Made by a program: the position numbers and the translations under genes. Shown piece by piece: positions 43,468 to 51,477 of a stretch of 64,000 nucleotides of DNA. The notes beneath the pieces were generated by a model. It had not been told where the DNA came from and ran no database searches. It worked only from the letters and a program-made list of their open reading frames with translations. Origin of the DNA: an uncultured Sphingomonas sp. GTDB taxonomy: Bacteria; Pseudomonadota; Alphaproteobacteria; Sphingomonadales; Sphingomonadaceae. How positions within the stretch are numbered: position 1 is the stretch's first letter; every line of letters begins with the position of its first letter. The stretch lies in assembly GCF_934560975.1 (NCBI RefSeq), contig NZ_CAKTFO010000001.1:124001-188000 (forward strand). The letters run 5' to 3'.

Positions 43468-43599
43468 TTACGCCCCAATTAACTGCGGAAGTCTTAATAG
43501 GACGCGCGCGGGTGACGATCGCGCCTACCCGTGATGCACGCCCGTCACGCCCGCTCCCGACGCGCCCGTGCAAGGCCGGCGGCTCGCAGATTTTTCGGT

Positions 43600-43626
43600 T
43601 AAAGCCCGCGCCGTGCCGGCCGTTAT
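43600..43626 (+). promoter_or_regulatory. Sigma28 promoter of flagellin gene
   Basis: TAAAGCCC-N11-GCCGTTAT fits the FliA consensus (TAAAGTTT-N11-GCCGATAA) in 12 of 16 positions, with exact spacing, including TAAAG and GCCG. The predicted transcription start, near 43633, leaves a leader of about 60 bases to the GTG at 43692. The cognate sigma factor gene fliA is at 46599. Confidence 0.82.
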
Positions 43627-43691
43627 GGCTGATCGAGGCGCGAACAGGACGGTGTCCGGATCGCCTGAATTGAGCGTGAAAGGAACATCCA

Positions 43692-44510
43692 GTGACTGTC
43701 ATCAACACCAACGTCGCAGCTCTCCGGGCACAGAACGGCACGCGCATGGCCGACAACCAGCTGCAGACCGCGATGGAGCGTCTGTCGAGCGGCAAGCGCA
43801 TCAACGGCGCGAAGGACGACGCCGCCGGTCTCGCCATCGCCTCCTCCATGACCGCCCAGATCCGCGGCATGAGCCAGGCGGTCCGCAACGCGAATGACGG
43901 CATGTCGATGGCGCAGACGGCGGATGGCGCGCTGGAAGAAGTCACCAACATGATGCAGCGCATCCGCGAGCTGGCGGTGCAGGCGTCGAGCGGCACCTAT
44001 TCCAACGACGATCGCACCAACCTGAACACCGAAGTCACCGCGCTGAAGAATCAGATCACCGCGATCAAGACCAACACCAAGTTCAACGGTGTCGAGCTGT
44101 TCACCGGTTCGGGCGGTTCGGGCGGCACGGTCACGATCCAGACCGGCGCCTCGTCGGGCGATACGGTCAGCGTGGATTTCGCGGCACTCGACCTGACCAA
44201 GTTGTCGGACGTCGACCTGACCACCGCCACCAAGGCGCAGACGTCGATGGGCAAGGTTGACGACCTGCTGAAGACGGTGGCGACCAAGCGCGCCACGCTG
44301 GGTGCGTCGCAGAGCCGGTTGGAGGCGGTGGTGAACAACCTGTCGAGCAACATCACGAACCTGACCGACGCACGGTCGCGGATCGAGGATGCGGATTTCG
44401 GCGCGGAGACCACCAACCTCGCCAAGGCGCAGATCGTGGCCCAGGCATCCACCGCGATGCTAGCCCAGGCCAACCAGAGCGCCCAGTACGTGCTCTCGCT
44501 GCTCCGTTAA
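43692..44510 (+). CDS. fliC: Flagellin
   Basis: A 272-residue filament protein, exported through the flagellar apparatus. The conserved D0/D1 termini are intact: TVINTNVAALRAQNG..., RLSSGKRINGAKDDAAGLAIASSMTAQIRGM at the N-terminus and DFGAETTNLAKAQIVAQASTAMLAQANQSAQYVLSLLR at the C-terminus. The variable D2/D3 region is reduced to about 50 residues, so this is a small, smooth-filament type. The GTG start has AGGAA upstream, a sigma28 promoter lies at 43600, and a strong terminator follows at 44548. It is the only flagellin gene in the window. Confidence 0.97.
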   Translation: MTVINTNVAALRAQNGTRMADNQLQTAMERLSSGKRINGAKDDAAGLAIASSMTAQIRGMSQAVRNANDGMSMAQTADGALEEVTNMMQRIRELAVQASSGTYSNDDRTNLNTEVTALKNQITAIKTNTKFNGVELFTGSGGSGGTVTIQTGASSGDTVSVDFAALDLTKLSDVDLTTATKAQTSMGKVDDLLKTVATKRATLGASQSRLEAVVNNLSSNITNLTDARSRIEDADFGAETTNLAKAQIVAQASTAMLAQANQSAQYVLSLLR

Positions 44511-44547
44511 ACGTCGGGCGACGGCCTCGACCCAGACGGGCGGACAA

Positions 44548-44595
44548 GCCCCCGGCGCCTTTTCCCCCCTCGGCGCCGGGGGCTTCTTCTTTTTG
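44548..44595 (+). terminator. Rho-independent terminator after flagellin
   Basis: A perfect 12-base-pair stem (GCCCCCGGCGCC with GGCGCCGGGGGC), a 12-base loop and then TTCTTCTTTTT. It lies 38 bases after the flagellin stop and isolates that gene from the CDF exporter. Confidence 0.9.
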
Positions 44596-44622
44596 CGGGG
44601 CCCGCGCTCTAGTATAAGGAGC

Positions 44623-45579
44623 ATGGGCATCCAGCACGGTCACGACCATCCGCACGGCCACGATCACGATCACGGCCATTCCCACGGCCATGGTCATGGC
44701 CACGACCATACGGCCGGCGCGACCGCGCGGGCGCTGGTGGTGGCTCTGCTGCTGACGGGCGTGGTGCTGGCGGCCGAGCTGGCCGGCGTGATCCTGTTCA
44801 ACAGCCTGGCATTGTTATCCGACGCGGCGCACATGATGACGGACGTGGCCGCGCTCGCCATCGCGCTGATGGCGGTCCGCATCGGCGGCAAGCCGGCCGA
44901 CGACCGCCGCACCTTCGGCTACAAGCGGCTGGAGATATTGGCCGCGACCTTCAACGCATTGCTGCTGGTGGCGGCGGCCATTTACGTCTTCATCGAAGCG
45001 ATCGGCCGCTTCCGCGCGCCGGAGCCGGTGGCATCGTGGGGCATGTTGTGGGTGGCGGTCGGCGGGCTGGTCGCCAACCTGATCGCGATGCGGGTGCTGA
45101 TGGCGAGCCGGGGCGAAAGCATGGCTGCGCGCGGCGCCTATCTGGAGGTGTGGGCCGATGCAATCGGGTCGGTCGGCGTGATCGCGGCCGCCTTGCTGAT
45201 CCGCTACACAGGTGCGCTGTGGCTGGATCCGGTTGCGGCGATCGCTATCGCTTTGTGGGTGCTGCCGAGGACCTGGACGCTGCTGAGCGACACGATCAAC
45301 GTGCTGCTGGAAGGCGTGCCGCGCGGGATCGACCTGGGCGAGATACGGCGGGTGATCCGCGGAGAGCCGGGCGTGGCCGACGTCCACGACCTGCACGTCT
45401 GGTCGATGTCGACCAGCCAGATCAACGGCACGGTGCACATCGCACTCGCGGGTGGCGTGAACGGCGATGCGGTGCGGCGCCGGGTCGCCGGCGTGCTGGA
45501 GCAACGCTTCGGCATCGGCCACGCGACCATTCAGGTCGAGCACGAGCCCTGTGGCGGCAGCGGACACATACATCCCTGA
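44623..45579 (+). CDS. Cation diffusion facilitator (CDF) metal exporter
   Basis: A 318-residue inner-membrane antiporter of the CzcD/ZitB type. The ATG at 44623 has AAGGAG just upstream. An N-terminal His/Asp-rich run (residues 4-26, mostly HG and HD repeats) precedes six membrane helices. The transport-site motif LLSDAAHMMTDVAALAIAL in helix 2 and EVWADAIGSVGVI in helix 5 hold the zinc-binding HxxxD-type ligands. A cytoplasmic C-terminal domain has VHDLHVWSMSTSQINGTVHI. Likely exports zinc, cobalt or cadmium. It is an ordinary metal-resistance gene inserted among flagellar genes. Confidence 0.92.
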   Translation: MGIQHGHDHPHGHDHDHGHSHGHGHGHDHTAGATARALVVALLLTGVVLAAELAGVILFNSLALLSDAAHMMTDVAALAIALMAVRIGGKPADDRRTFGYKRLEILAATFNALLLVAAAIYVFIEAIGRFRAPEPVASWGMLWVAVGGLVANLIAMRVLMASRGESMAARGAYLEVWADAIGSVGVIAAALLIRYTGALWLDPVAAIAIALWVLPRTWTLLSDTINVLLEGVPRGIDLGEIRRVIRGEPGVADVHDLHVWSMSTSQINGTVHIALAGGVNGDAVRRRVAGVLEQRFGIGHATIQVEHEPCGGSGHIHP

Positions 45580-45620
45580 CACGGCGTTTCGCAACCAGAC
45601 GGCCGCCGCCGGGCGGGAGC

Positions 45621-46409
45621 TCAGCTCTTCAGCTTGGTGCGCAGCGAGCGGGCCTCCGCCGCCGACAGCGAGCGGTGAAAGGACAGGCCCTGCGTGTCGC
45701 CCTTGACCCACACGATGGTCGCGACGATCGACACGGACTTGATCGTCAGCATGATCTCCTCGCCCTTGGGCAGGTTGACGCTCTGGCAGCGCATAGCCGC
45801 GCCGTTGGGCGAGATGTTGGTGATCTCCACCTCGGTCGGCGCCAGGCGGTAGGCGGTGATCACGCCCGCAATGCCGGCCGAATGCCGGGTCTCCGCGCGG
45901 CGCTCCGCCGGGTCGATCCTCTTGTGAAGCTCAGCCATCACGAATTGCGCCAGCAGGGTCAGCTGCTTGCGCTCGCTTGGCGCAAGGCCGGTCCGGGGCT
46001 GGGGATCGGCGATGTGCAGCGTTCCGATGTTCAACCCGTCCCGCGTGACCAGCGGCGCACCGGCATAGAAGCGCACCTGGCCGTCCTGCACCTGCGGGTA
46101 GGCGTGGAAACGCGGATCGGCGGCCGCATCGGGCACCACCAGCACGTCCTTGGACAGGATGGCGTGGGTGGAAAAGGTCTGGTCCCGCCGCGTCTCGGCC
46201 GCGCCGGCGCCCGCCCGCGCCTTGCACCATTTCCGCTCTTCATCGACGAAACAGAGCGCGCTGGACTCCGTCAGGAACGCGGCGCGCGCCAGCATCACCG
46301 CGTCGTCGAACACCTTCTCCGGCTCCGTATCCAATATTTCATAGCGCCGCAGTTCCGCCAGCCGTGCAATCTCGTTGTCCGGCAACGGGTAGGAAGGTGT
46401 AAACAGCAT
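45621..46409 (-). CDS. GAF-PilZ two-domain protein
   Basis: A 262-residue cytoplasmic protein. The ATG at 46409 is chosen because GAGG lies six bases upstream; a TTG six bases earlier is possible. Residues 1-165 form a GAF domain of the bacteriophytochrome-linked type (IARLAELRRYEILDTEPEKVFDDAV..., FSTHAILSKDVLVVPDAAADPRF, FYAGAPLVTRDGLNIGTLHIADPQPR). Residues 168-262 form a PilZ domain with RAETR and NISPNGA, matching the c-di-GMP-binding RxxxR and (D/N)xSxxG motifs. It lies between the CDF gene and fliA with its own upstream region. A role in coupling c-di-GMP to flagellar output is inferred from position. Confidence 0.82.
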   Translation of the reverse strand: MLFTPSYPLPDNEIARLAELRRYEILDTEPEKVFDDAVMLARAAFLTESSALCFVDEERKWCKARAGAGAAETRRDQTFSTHAILSKDVLVVPDAAADPRFHAYPQVQDGQVRFYAGAPLVTRDGLNIGTLHIADPQPRTGLAPSERKQLTLLAQFVMAELHKRIDPAERRAETRHSAGIAGVITAYRLAPTEVEITNISPNGAAMRCQSVNLPKGEEIMLTIKSVSIVATIVWVKGDTQGLSFHRSLSAAEARSLRTKLKS

Positions 46410-46598
46410 AAACAACCTCTATCGCCAACGCCGCTGCACGCCGGTCGTATCCATCCGATCAATGTCGGGAATGGGCGAAAAGATCCAGATCATCTCCGCG
46501 GTAAGGGGCGGGTTAACAGCATTCAAATGTAACCGTTCGATAGCGTAAGCCGCTGCAACGTCGGCGCTATCGCCCGGCGAGGGGCCGGTCCGGTCGGA

Positions 46599-47342
46599 TC
46601 AGTCGCCCCATTCCTTCAACGATTGGCGCAGGCGATCCAGCGCCGCTTTCTTGATCTGGCACACGCGCGCCGCGCCCACGCCCAGCACCTGGCCGATCTC
46701 GTCCAGGTTCAGTTCCTCCACGAAATACAACTGGAGCACCATTGCCTCCCGCTCGGGCAGGGACGCGATGTTGGCCGCCAATGCCGCGGCCAGCTGTTCG
46801 CGTTCCAGCGTCTGGTCGACGCGTTCCTCGACATCGGCGAACCACAGCGACTGGTCGGAATAGACCTCGTCGATCGACTCCTGTCGCGCGGCAATGGCGC
46901 TGTCGGCCATTTCCCGAAACTCGGCCGGGCCCATGCCCATGGCGATGGCGACCTCCGCCTCCGCCGGATGGCGGCCGAGTTTCGTTTCCAGCTTCGCCGT
47001 GGCCTCGTTGATCGCCTTGCGCTTGGCCATGGCCGACCGGCACAAGGTGGCGTGGCGGCGCAGATGGTCGATCATGTTGCCGCGAATGCGCACGGACGCA
47101 TAGGTCGAGAAAGCGTGACCGCGATCTTCGTAGCTGTTCGCCGCTTCCACCAGCGCGATCATCCCGATCTGCACCAGATCCTCGACGTCGATCGCGCTGG
47201 AGACGCGGCCATGGACGTGCCACGCAATCTTGCGGACCAGGTTCATGTGGCTGCGCGCCAGTGCTTCCGGATCGGGGCGCGCAGGGCGCCGGCGATAGGT
47301 CATTGCGCCATCGGCGGGCAGGGTGTCGACGGCCAGGCTCAT
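46599..47342 (-). CDS. fliA: RNA polymerase sigma factor FliA (sigma28)
   Basis: A 247-residue sigma factor for late flagellar genes. Region 2 is HVHGRVSSAIDVEDLVQIGMIALVEAANSYEDRGHAFSTYASVRIRGNMIDHLRR (about residues 40-95), followed by region 3 (KLGRHPAEAEVAIAMGM) and region 4 with LPEREAMVLQLYFVEELNLDEIGQVLGVGAARVCQIKKAALDRLR. Its start overlaps the flhA stop as ATGA. Promoters matching its consensus precede flagellin (43600) and motA (61212); its anti-sigma FlgM is encoded at 50110. Confidence 0.96.
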   Translation of the reverse strand: MSLAVDTLPADGAMTYRRRPARPDPEALARSHMNLVRKIAWHVHGRVSSAIDVEDLVQIGMIALVEAANSYEDRGHAFSTYASVRIRGNMIDHLRRHATLCRSAMAKRKAINEATAKLETKLGRHPAEAEVAIAMGMGPAEFREMADSAIAARQESIDEVYSDQSLWFADVEERVDQTLEREQLAAALAANIASLPEREAMVLQLYFVEELNLDEIGQVLGVGAARVCQIKKAALDRLRQSLKEWGD

Positions 47343-49471
47343 GCCGACACTCCCGGGTTACGCTGGGGCAGGCTGGGCGAGGGGGCGGGCACAGCGGCAT
47401 TGCTGCCGATGATCGCCATCACCTCCACCGCCTTGCCGTCGGGGATCTCCAGGAAGGACATGATCGGGGTTTCCGGCAAATGGGGTTTGAGAAGTCGCGC
47501 CACCGCGCGCCGCGCCAGCGGCGAGGTGACGAGGGCGAAGCGCGTGGCGGTGGCCAGCAGCGGTCCGGCCGCCTGGTTGACCGCCGCGATCACGCGCTGC
47601 GCAAGTGCGGGTTCGAACGGATGCTGGGCATTCTGGCCGACGCGCACCGCCTGGCTGAGCAGGCCCTCCAGCTCCGCGTCGAAGGTGACCACCGGCAACG
47701 GCATGCGGACCGGCACGATCGTCTGCACGATCAGCGCGCCGATGCGCTGACGCACCGCTTCGTTCAGCAGCACCGGGTCGACGGTTTCGCGGGCCGCGTC
47801 GATCATCGCCTCCGCCACGCGGCGGAAATCCTTCAGCGGCACGCCTTCGGCCAGCAAGGCGCGGCACGATGCGGCCAGCTGCGCCAGGCTGAACGGCGCG
47901 GGCGTCAGGCCTGCGACCAGCTGCGGCGCGCTTTCCTTCAGCGCGTCGAGCAGTTTCTGCGCTTCGTCCATGCCGAACAGATCGTGCGCGGACTGGGCGA
48001 TCAGCTGGTTGAGGTGGGTCGCGATCACGGTCGCGCCATCGACCACCGTATAGCCGGCGACGATCGCGTCCCCGCGCCGTTCCGGGCGGATCCACACGGC
48101 GTCCAGCCCGAAGCTGGGGTCGCGGACTGCGCGGCCCTCCACCCGGCTGATCAGCTCGCCGGAATCCAGGGCCAGCAGGTCTTCCGGCCAGCATTCATCC
48201 TCGCCCACGACCACGCCCGCCACCGTGATGCGGTAGCTGTTGGGGCCGAGCGAAAGGTTGTCGCGCACCCGCACCAGCGGCACCACGAAGCCGAGTTCGC
48301 GGCTGAGCTGGCGGCGGATGCCGGTGATGCGGGCCATCAGCGGCGCGCCCTTGCGCTCGTCCACCAGGCTGATCAGGCCGTAGCCCAGTTCCAGGCTGAG
48401 CGCGGCACCGTCCGACACCTCTTCCCAGCCGATGGAGGCGGGGTTGGGCGGCGGCGCTTCGGCCTCGGCGGCGGCGAGCAGGGGCGCGACCTTTTCGGCC
48501 TTGCGCAGCTTCCAAGCGATGCTGCCCGCAATGCCCGCGGCCGGCAGCATCATCAAATGCGGCATGCCCGGCAGGATGCCGAGGAAGCCCAAAATGGCGG
48601 CCACCGGCGTCCAGGCGCGCGACGATCCGAACTGGGTGGTGATCTGGTTGGACAGGTCAAGCGGGGAGGAGACGCGGGTGACGATGGCGGCGGCTGCGAT
48701 CGACAGCAGCAAGGCCGGGATCTGCGCCACCAGCGCGTCGCCGATCGCCAGCTGGATATAGGTGGAGGCCGCGTCCGCCATCGACATGCCATGGCTGACC
48801 ACGCCCAAAACGAGGCCGCCGACGATGTTGATGGCGAGGATCAAGACGCCCGCGACCGCGTCGCCCTTCACGAACTTGGACGCACCGTCCATCGAGCCGT
48901 AGAAGTCGGCCTCGGTCGCGACTTCCTGGCGGCGGAGCTTGGCGTCCTCGGGCGAGATCAGGCCGGCATTGAGGTCGGCGTCGATCGCCATCTGCTTGCC
49001 CGGCAAGGCGTCCAGGGTGAACCGCGCCGACACTTCGGACACGCGGCCGGCACCCTTGGTGATGACCACCAGGTTGATGATCATCAGGATGCCGAACACG
49101 AAGATGCCGACCGCATAATCGCCGCCGATCAGGAAGTGGCCGAACGCCTCGATCACGTGACCCGCCGCCGACGGGCCGGAATGGCCGTCCACCAGCACCA
49201 CGCGGGTGGAGGCGACGTTCAGCGAAAGGCGGAGCAGGGTGGTGAACAGCAACACGGTCGGGAAGGCCGAGAAGTCGAGCGGCTTCGCGGCGTTCAGCGC
49301 CACCATCAGCACGGTCAGGCTGACCATGATGTTGGTGATGAAGCCGACGTCCAGCACGAAGCTGGGCACCGGCACGATCATCAGGCCGACCAGCATCAGG
49401 GTGGCGAGCGGCAGGATCGCCCCCTTCACGGAACCGATCCACACACTGCGATTGAGAGCCTTGGTCGCCAT
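47339..49471 (-). CDS. flhA: Flagellar export gate protein FlhA
   Basis: A 710-residue inner-membrane protein. The ATG at 49471 has GAGG six bases upstream; one at 49477 is the alternative. Eight membrane helices occupy the first 330 residues. The FHIPEP signature is RVSEVSARFTLDALPGKQMAIDADLNAGLI near residue 145. The rest is the cytoplasmic nonamer-forming domain that docks chaperone-substrate complexes. A near-perfect sigma54 promoter at 49501-49516 lies just upstream. It is coupled to fliA; flhF and an fleN-like gene, often between them elsewhere, are missing. Confidence 0.96.
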   Translation of the reverse strand: MATKALNRSVWIGSVKGAILPLATLMLVGLMIVPVPSFVLDVGFITNIMVSLTVLMVALNAAKPLDFSAFPTVLLFTTLLRLSLNVASTRVVLVDGHSGPSAAGHVIEAFGHFLIGGDYAVGIFVFGILMIINLVVITKGAGRVSEVSARFTLDALPGKQMAIDADLNAGLISPEDAKLRRQEVATEADFYGSMDGASKFVKGDAVAGVLILAINIVGGLVLGVVSHGMSMADAASTYIQLAIGDALVAQIPALLLSIAAAAIVTRVSSPLDLSNQITTQFGSSRAWTPVAAILGFLGILPGMPHLMMLPAAGIAGSIAWKLRKAEKVAPLLAAAEAEAPPPNPASIGWEEVSDGAALSLELGYGLISLVDERKGAPLMARITGIRRQLSRELGFVVPLVRVRDNLSLGPNSYRITVAGVVVGEDECWPEDLLALDSGELISRVEGRAVRDPSFGLDAVWIRPERRGDAIVAGYTVVDGATVIATHLNQLIAQSAHDLFGMDEAQKLLDALKESAPQLVAGLTPAPFSLAQLAASCRALLAEGVPLKDFRRVAEAMIDAARETVDPVLLNEAVRQRIGALIVQTIVPVRMPLPVVTFDAELEGLLSQAVRVGQNAQHPFEPALAQRVIAAVNQAAGPLLATATRFALVTSPLARRAVARLLKPHLPETPIMSFLEIPDGKAVEVMAIIGSNAAVPAPSPSLPQRNPGVSA

Positions 49472-49500
49472 TGTCATCCTCGAACGGTCGATGACAGCTA

Positions 49501-49516
49501 AGCAAGGGGCGTGCCA
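49501..49516 (-). promoter_or_regulatory. Sigma54 promoter of flhA-fliA
   Basis: On the minus strand TGGCACG-CCCC-TTGCT matches the -24/-12 consensus at every conserved position. The expected transcription start is near 49490, 13 to 20 bases before flhA. Enhancer-like repeats lie about 80-130 bases further upstream. Confidence 0.9.
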
Positions 49517-49582
49517 GTTGGGGAGGTTGCCGGTCAGGCCGACGTCCGGTCAGGCCAGGGTAAATGACTCGGTTACCGAAAC

Positions 49583-49598
49583 CGGCAAGATGATGCCC
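49583..49598. promoter_or_regulatory. Enhancer-like repeat CGGCA-N6-TGCCC (site 2)
   Basis: CGGCA-AGATGA-TGCCC, one mismatch from a full inverted repeat, about 85 bases upstream of the flhA sigma54 promoter. It is followed by site 3, with 45 bases between centres. Confidence 0.6.
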
Positions 49599-49627
49599 CC
49601 TTTGCCGAACGGCGCGGTAACCATTGC

Positions 49628-49643
49628 CGGCAAAATCCTGCCG
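49628..49643. promoter_or_regulatory. Enhancer-like repeat CGGCA-N6-TGCCG (site 3)
   Basis: CGGCA-AAATCC-TGCCG, perfect arms, about 130 bases upstream of the flhA sigma54 promoter. Confidence 0.65.
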
Positions 49644-49695
49644 GGCGGCAGGGAGCGTGCCGGCAACGGCAGCCCCATCGGTGATGGTGAAATCC

Positions 49696-49773
49696 ATGCT
49701 CCCGTGAAGGCGGGAGCCCGGGAGCAGCAAGTACGTCGCTTCAGATTTTAGGCTCTCGCCTTCGCGGGAGCAC
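49696..49773. repeat. REP/BIME-like palindromic unit
   Basis: ATGCTCCCGTGAAGGCGGGAGCC followed 40 bases later by CTCTCGCCTTCGCGGGAGCAC, nearly the same as the unit at 1464-1540 in length, arm sequence (CTCCCGC, GCGGGAGCAC) and organisation. It lies between flgN and the flhA regulatory region, and may end transcription from flgN before flhA. Confidence 0.7.
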
Positions 49774-49795
49774 AAACGTACCAGTACGGCAGGTC

Positions 49796-50113
49796 TTACC
49801 GCAGCAAACCCGCGCGGCCATAGGCCAGCGCGCGGGGCTGACCGGCGAGCGAGACCAGGCGATCAAGCTGGCGGCGGTTCTTGTCGGCAAGCTGGTTGAC
49901 CAGCCCGCGTGCCGCCTCGGCGGTCTTCAAAGCATGGACCAGGGCGTCGCGCAGGCCGACACGGTCGTGCCAGGCATCCACGCCCCGCAATGCGTTGACG
50001 GCGGCGACAAGCTGGCCGTTGGCGTCGTGCAGGGCATCCACGTCGTTCGCAACCAGCGCCTCCGACAGCGCGGCCTGGGCGTGGATCAGCTGCTGAAGGG
50101 CGGCCTCGCTCAT
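49796..50113 (-). CDS. flgN: Probable flagellar chaperone FlgN
   Basis: A 105-residue, alpha-helical protein. The ATG at 50113 overlaps the flgM stop by four bases. It is rich in leucine and alanine with a C-terminal helix TAEAARGLVNQLADKNRRQLDRLVSLAGQ that resembles FlgN family chaperones of the hook-filament junction proteins FlgK and FlgL. The call depends mainly on length, helical character and adjacency to flgM, as FlgN sequences diverge strongly. Confidence 0.7.
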   Translation of the reverse strand: MSEAALQQLIHAQAALSEALVANDVDALHDANGQLVAAVNALRGVDAWHDRVGLRDALVHALKTAEAARGLVNQLADKNRRQLDRLVSLAGQPRALAYGRAGLLR

Positions 50114-50388
50114 GCGCGTTCGGGCAGATCGAGGGCGATCATCCGCTCGGCAATGGCTTGCGGATCGATGGCGTAGGTGCCGTCGGCAATGGCGGCGCGG
50201 ATCGCGGCCACCTTGCCGGTGTCGACCGGCGCGCCTTGGGCGGCCAGTTCGGCGGCGGGGCTTTTCGGCGTCGTCGCCGCGTGCGTGTCGGCCGTGGCGA
50301 CCTTCGCCACCGGCTCGCTCCGCGACACCGCGTCGCCGCGCAGTTCGATGACGCGCGAGATGCCCGTCGGCCCCACTGCAGTGATCAT
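50110..50388 (-). CDS. flgM: Anti-sigma28 factor FlgM
   Basis: A 92-residue protein. The ATG at 50388 is chosen because AAGGA lies seven bases upstream. The conserved sigma-binding C-terminal part reads DTGKVAAIRAAIADGTYAIDPQAIAERMIALDL, the FlgM signature (VxxIRxAIxxGxYxIDxxxIAxxM). The N-terminal half is low-complexity and likely unfolded for export. FlgM holds FliA inactive until the hook is complete. A weak sigma28-like promoter lies upstream at 50441. Confidence 0.9.
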   Translation of the reverse strand: MITAVGPTGISRVIELRGDAVSRSEPVAKVATADTHAATTPKSPAAELAAQGAPVDTGKVAAIRAAIADGTYAIDPQAIAERMIALDLPERA

Positions 50389-50440
50389 CGTTGCATCCTT
50401 TTGCATCGCACTCGTCCGGTCCAACACTTGCCTGACCGAT

Positions 50441-50466
50441 ATAACGGCGCGACCGCCAATTATTTA
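50441..50466 (-). promoter_or_regulatory. Possible sigma28 promoter of flgM-flgN
   Basis: On the minus strand TAAATAAT-N10-GCCGTTAT: the -10 is identical to that of the flagellin promoter, but the spacer is one base short. It sits at the end of flgA, about 45 bases upstream of the predicted flgM start. An internal sigma28 promoter for flgM fits known biology. Confidence 0.45.
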
Positions 50467-50984
50467 AATCCTGGTAATTTGACGAGCCCCGCATCGACAA
50501 CTTCCGCGAAAATCGGCCCTTTCTGGCTGTCGGTCTTGATGCGGATGCGGGCGCCGGGCGCGCCATCTTCCTGCGCCATCGCGGATACGGAGACGGTGAA
50601 ACCCGGCGTATCCGCGATCAGGTCGACCGGATCGCCGCGCCGCACGACCGGCTCCGCCCTGATGGGCGCCGCATTGGTCATCGCGGTGGTCATCATGCCC
50701 GCCGGCGCGCCCTGCAACCGCATCAGCGGCACGCGGATGCGCCAGCCCGTGGCCGCGCAACGCAGCGCCACCGCGCCCATGGCCGGCGGGTCGATCTGGA
50801 CGCTGGTGGGGCAGGTCGCCAGCTTCAGCCGGCGGTCGATCGGCGCGGCCGGGCCGCCGGGCTCACCGACGCCGGCACCCAGCGCGTTGATCACGCGGGC
50901 TTCCAGCGCGTCGATATTCTGGAACGGCGCGGCCGTCGCCGGCGCGGCAAGAAGGGCGAGCAGGGGCAGGAGGCGGGTCATCAT
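50460..50984 (-). CDS. flgA: Flagellar P-ring assembly chaperone FlgA
   Basis: A 174-residue periplasmic protein. The ATG at 50984 (or 50981) gives the signal peptide MMTRLLPLLALLAAPATA. The SAF/FlgA C-terminal domain follows: PIRAEPVVRRGDPVDLIADTPGFTVSVSAMAQEDGAPGARIRIKTDSQKGPIFAEVV, the recognisable family region. FlgA assists FlgI assembly in the periplasm. It lies 49 bases after the motB-like gene. Confidence 0.9.
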   Translation of the reverse strand: MMTRLLPLLALLAAPATAAPFQNIDALEARVINALGAGVGEPGGPAAPIDRRLKLATCPTSVQIDPPAMGAVALRCAATGWRIRVPLMRLQGAPAGMMTTAMTNAAPIRAEPVVRRGDPVDLIADTPGFTVSVSAMAQEDGAPGARIRIKTDSQKGPIFAEVVDAGLVKLPGFK

Positions 50985-51033
50985 ACCCGCATGTTCAGCA
51001 AGGATCGTGCCAGCACCTGGCGCCGGCCGATCC

Positions 51034-51477
51034 TCAGCGCGCGCTGATCTGGATCGTCTGGCCGCCGCCAGTGGCGGGATCAATCGCGATAGCGATCCGG
51101 TCCTGCGGGATGCCGGACTGCTGCAACGCGCGCGCCATCGCGGCGGTGCGCGCGGCGGCGAGCTCCCATCCGTCGAAGCGGGCGGCGGCGGGGTCCGTGC
51201 CCTTGCTCGACACGATCAGGGCGCCGCCGGGATGATCCTGCACGAAGCTGGTGATCCGGTCGCGCGCCTGGGGTCTCAGGATCGCCTCGCCCGGCTCGAA
51301 CAAAGCGGGCGCGCGATCCTGGAATGCCACATTGTCCCGCACGCCGAACGCGGTGCGGAAGCCTGCCGACAAACGGGCGGGATCAGGGTTGGCCTGCAAC
51401 ATCACGAAGAAGCCGAGCAGCAGCAGGCACAGATCGGCGAAGCTCAGCGCCCACCGCTGACGCGCCGCCGTCTTCAC
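51034..51477 (-). CDS. Minimal MotB-like stator protein (second set)
   Basis: A 147-residue protein. The GTG at 51477 overlaps the upstream stop as GTGA; it opens VKTAARQRWALSFADLCLLLLGFFVMLQ. This single helix aligns with the MotB helix (WKVAYADFVTAMMAFFLLL) with the proton-carrying aspartate conserved at position 15. A short linker leads to a compact OmpA-like domain with EPGEAILRPQARDRITSFVQDH and RFDGWELAAARTAAMARAL. It is half the length of the MotB at 62181. This and the preceding MotA-like gene make a candidate auxiliary ion-driven stator or Tol/Exb-like pair. Confidence 0.72.
   Translation of the reverse strand: MKTAARQRWALSFADLCLLLLGFFVMLQANPDPARLSAGFRTAFGVRDNVAFQDRAPALFEPGEAILRPQARDRITSFVQDHPGGALIVSSKGTDPAAARFDGWELAAARTAAMARALQQSGIPQDRIAIAIDPATGGGQTIQISAR

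Noticed and set aside
43479..43497. TTAA-N11-TTAA resembling a CtrA box between the activator and flagellin genes
   Set aside because: CtrA full sites need a seven-base spacer (TTAA-N7-TTAA). Eleven bases does not fit.
43573..43588. GG-N10-GC pattern upstream of flagellin as a sigma54 promoter
   Set aside because: Only the dinucleotides match; the rest of -24 and -12 is poor. The sigma28 element 12 bases downstream matches far better.
42149..43996. Extended 615-residue version of the sigma54 activator
   Set aside because: The extra 190 N-terminal residues run antisense through the flagellin promoter and coding start. The ATG at 43423 starts the conserved part.
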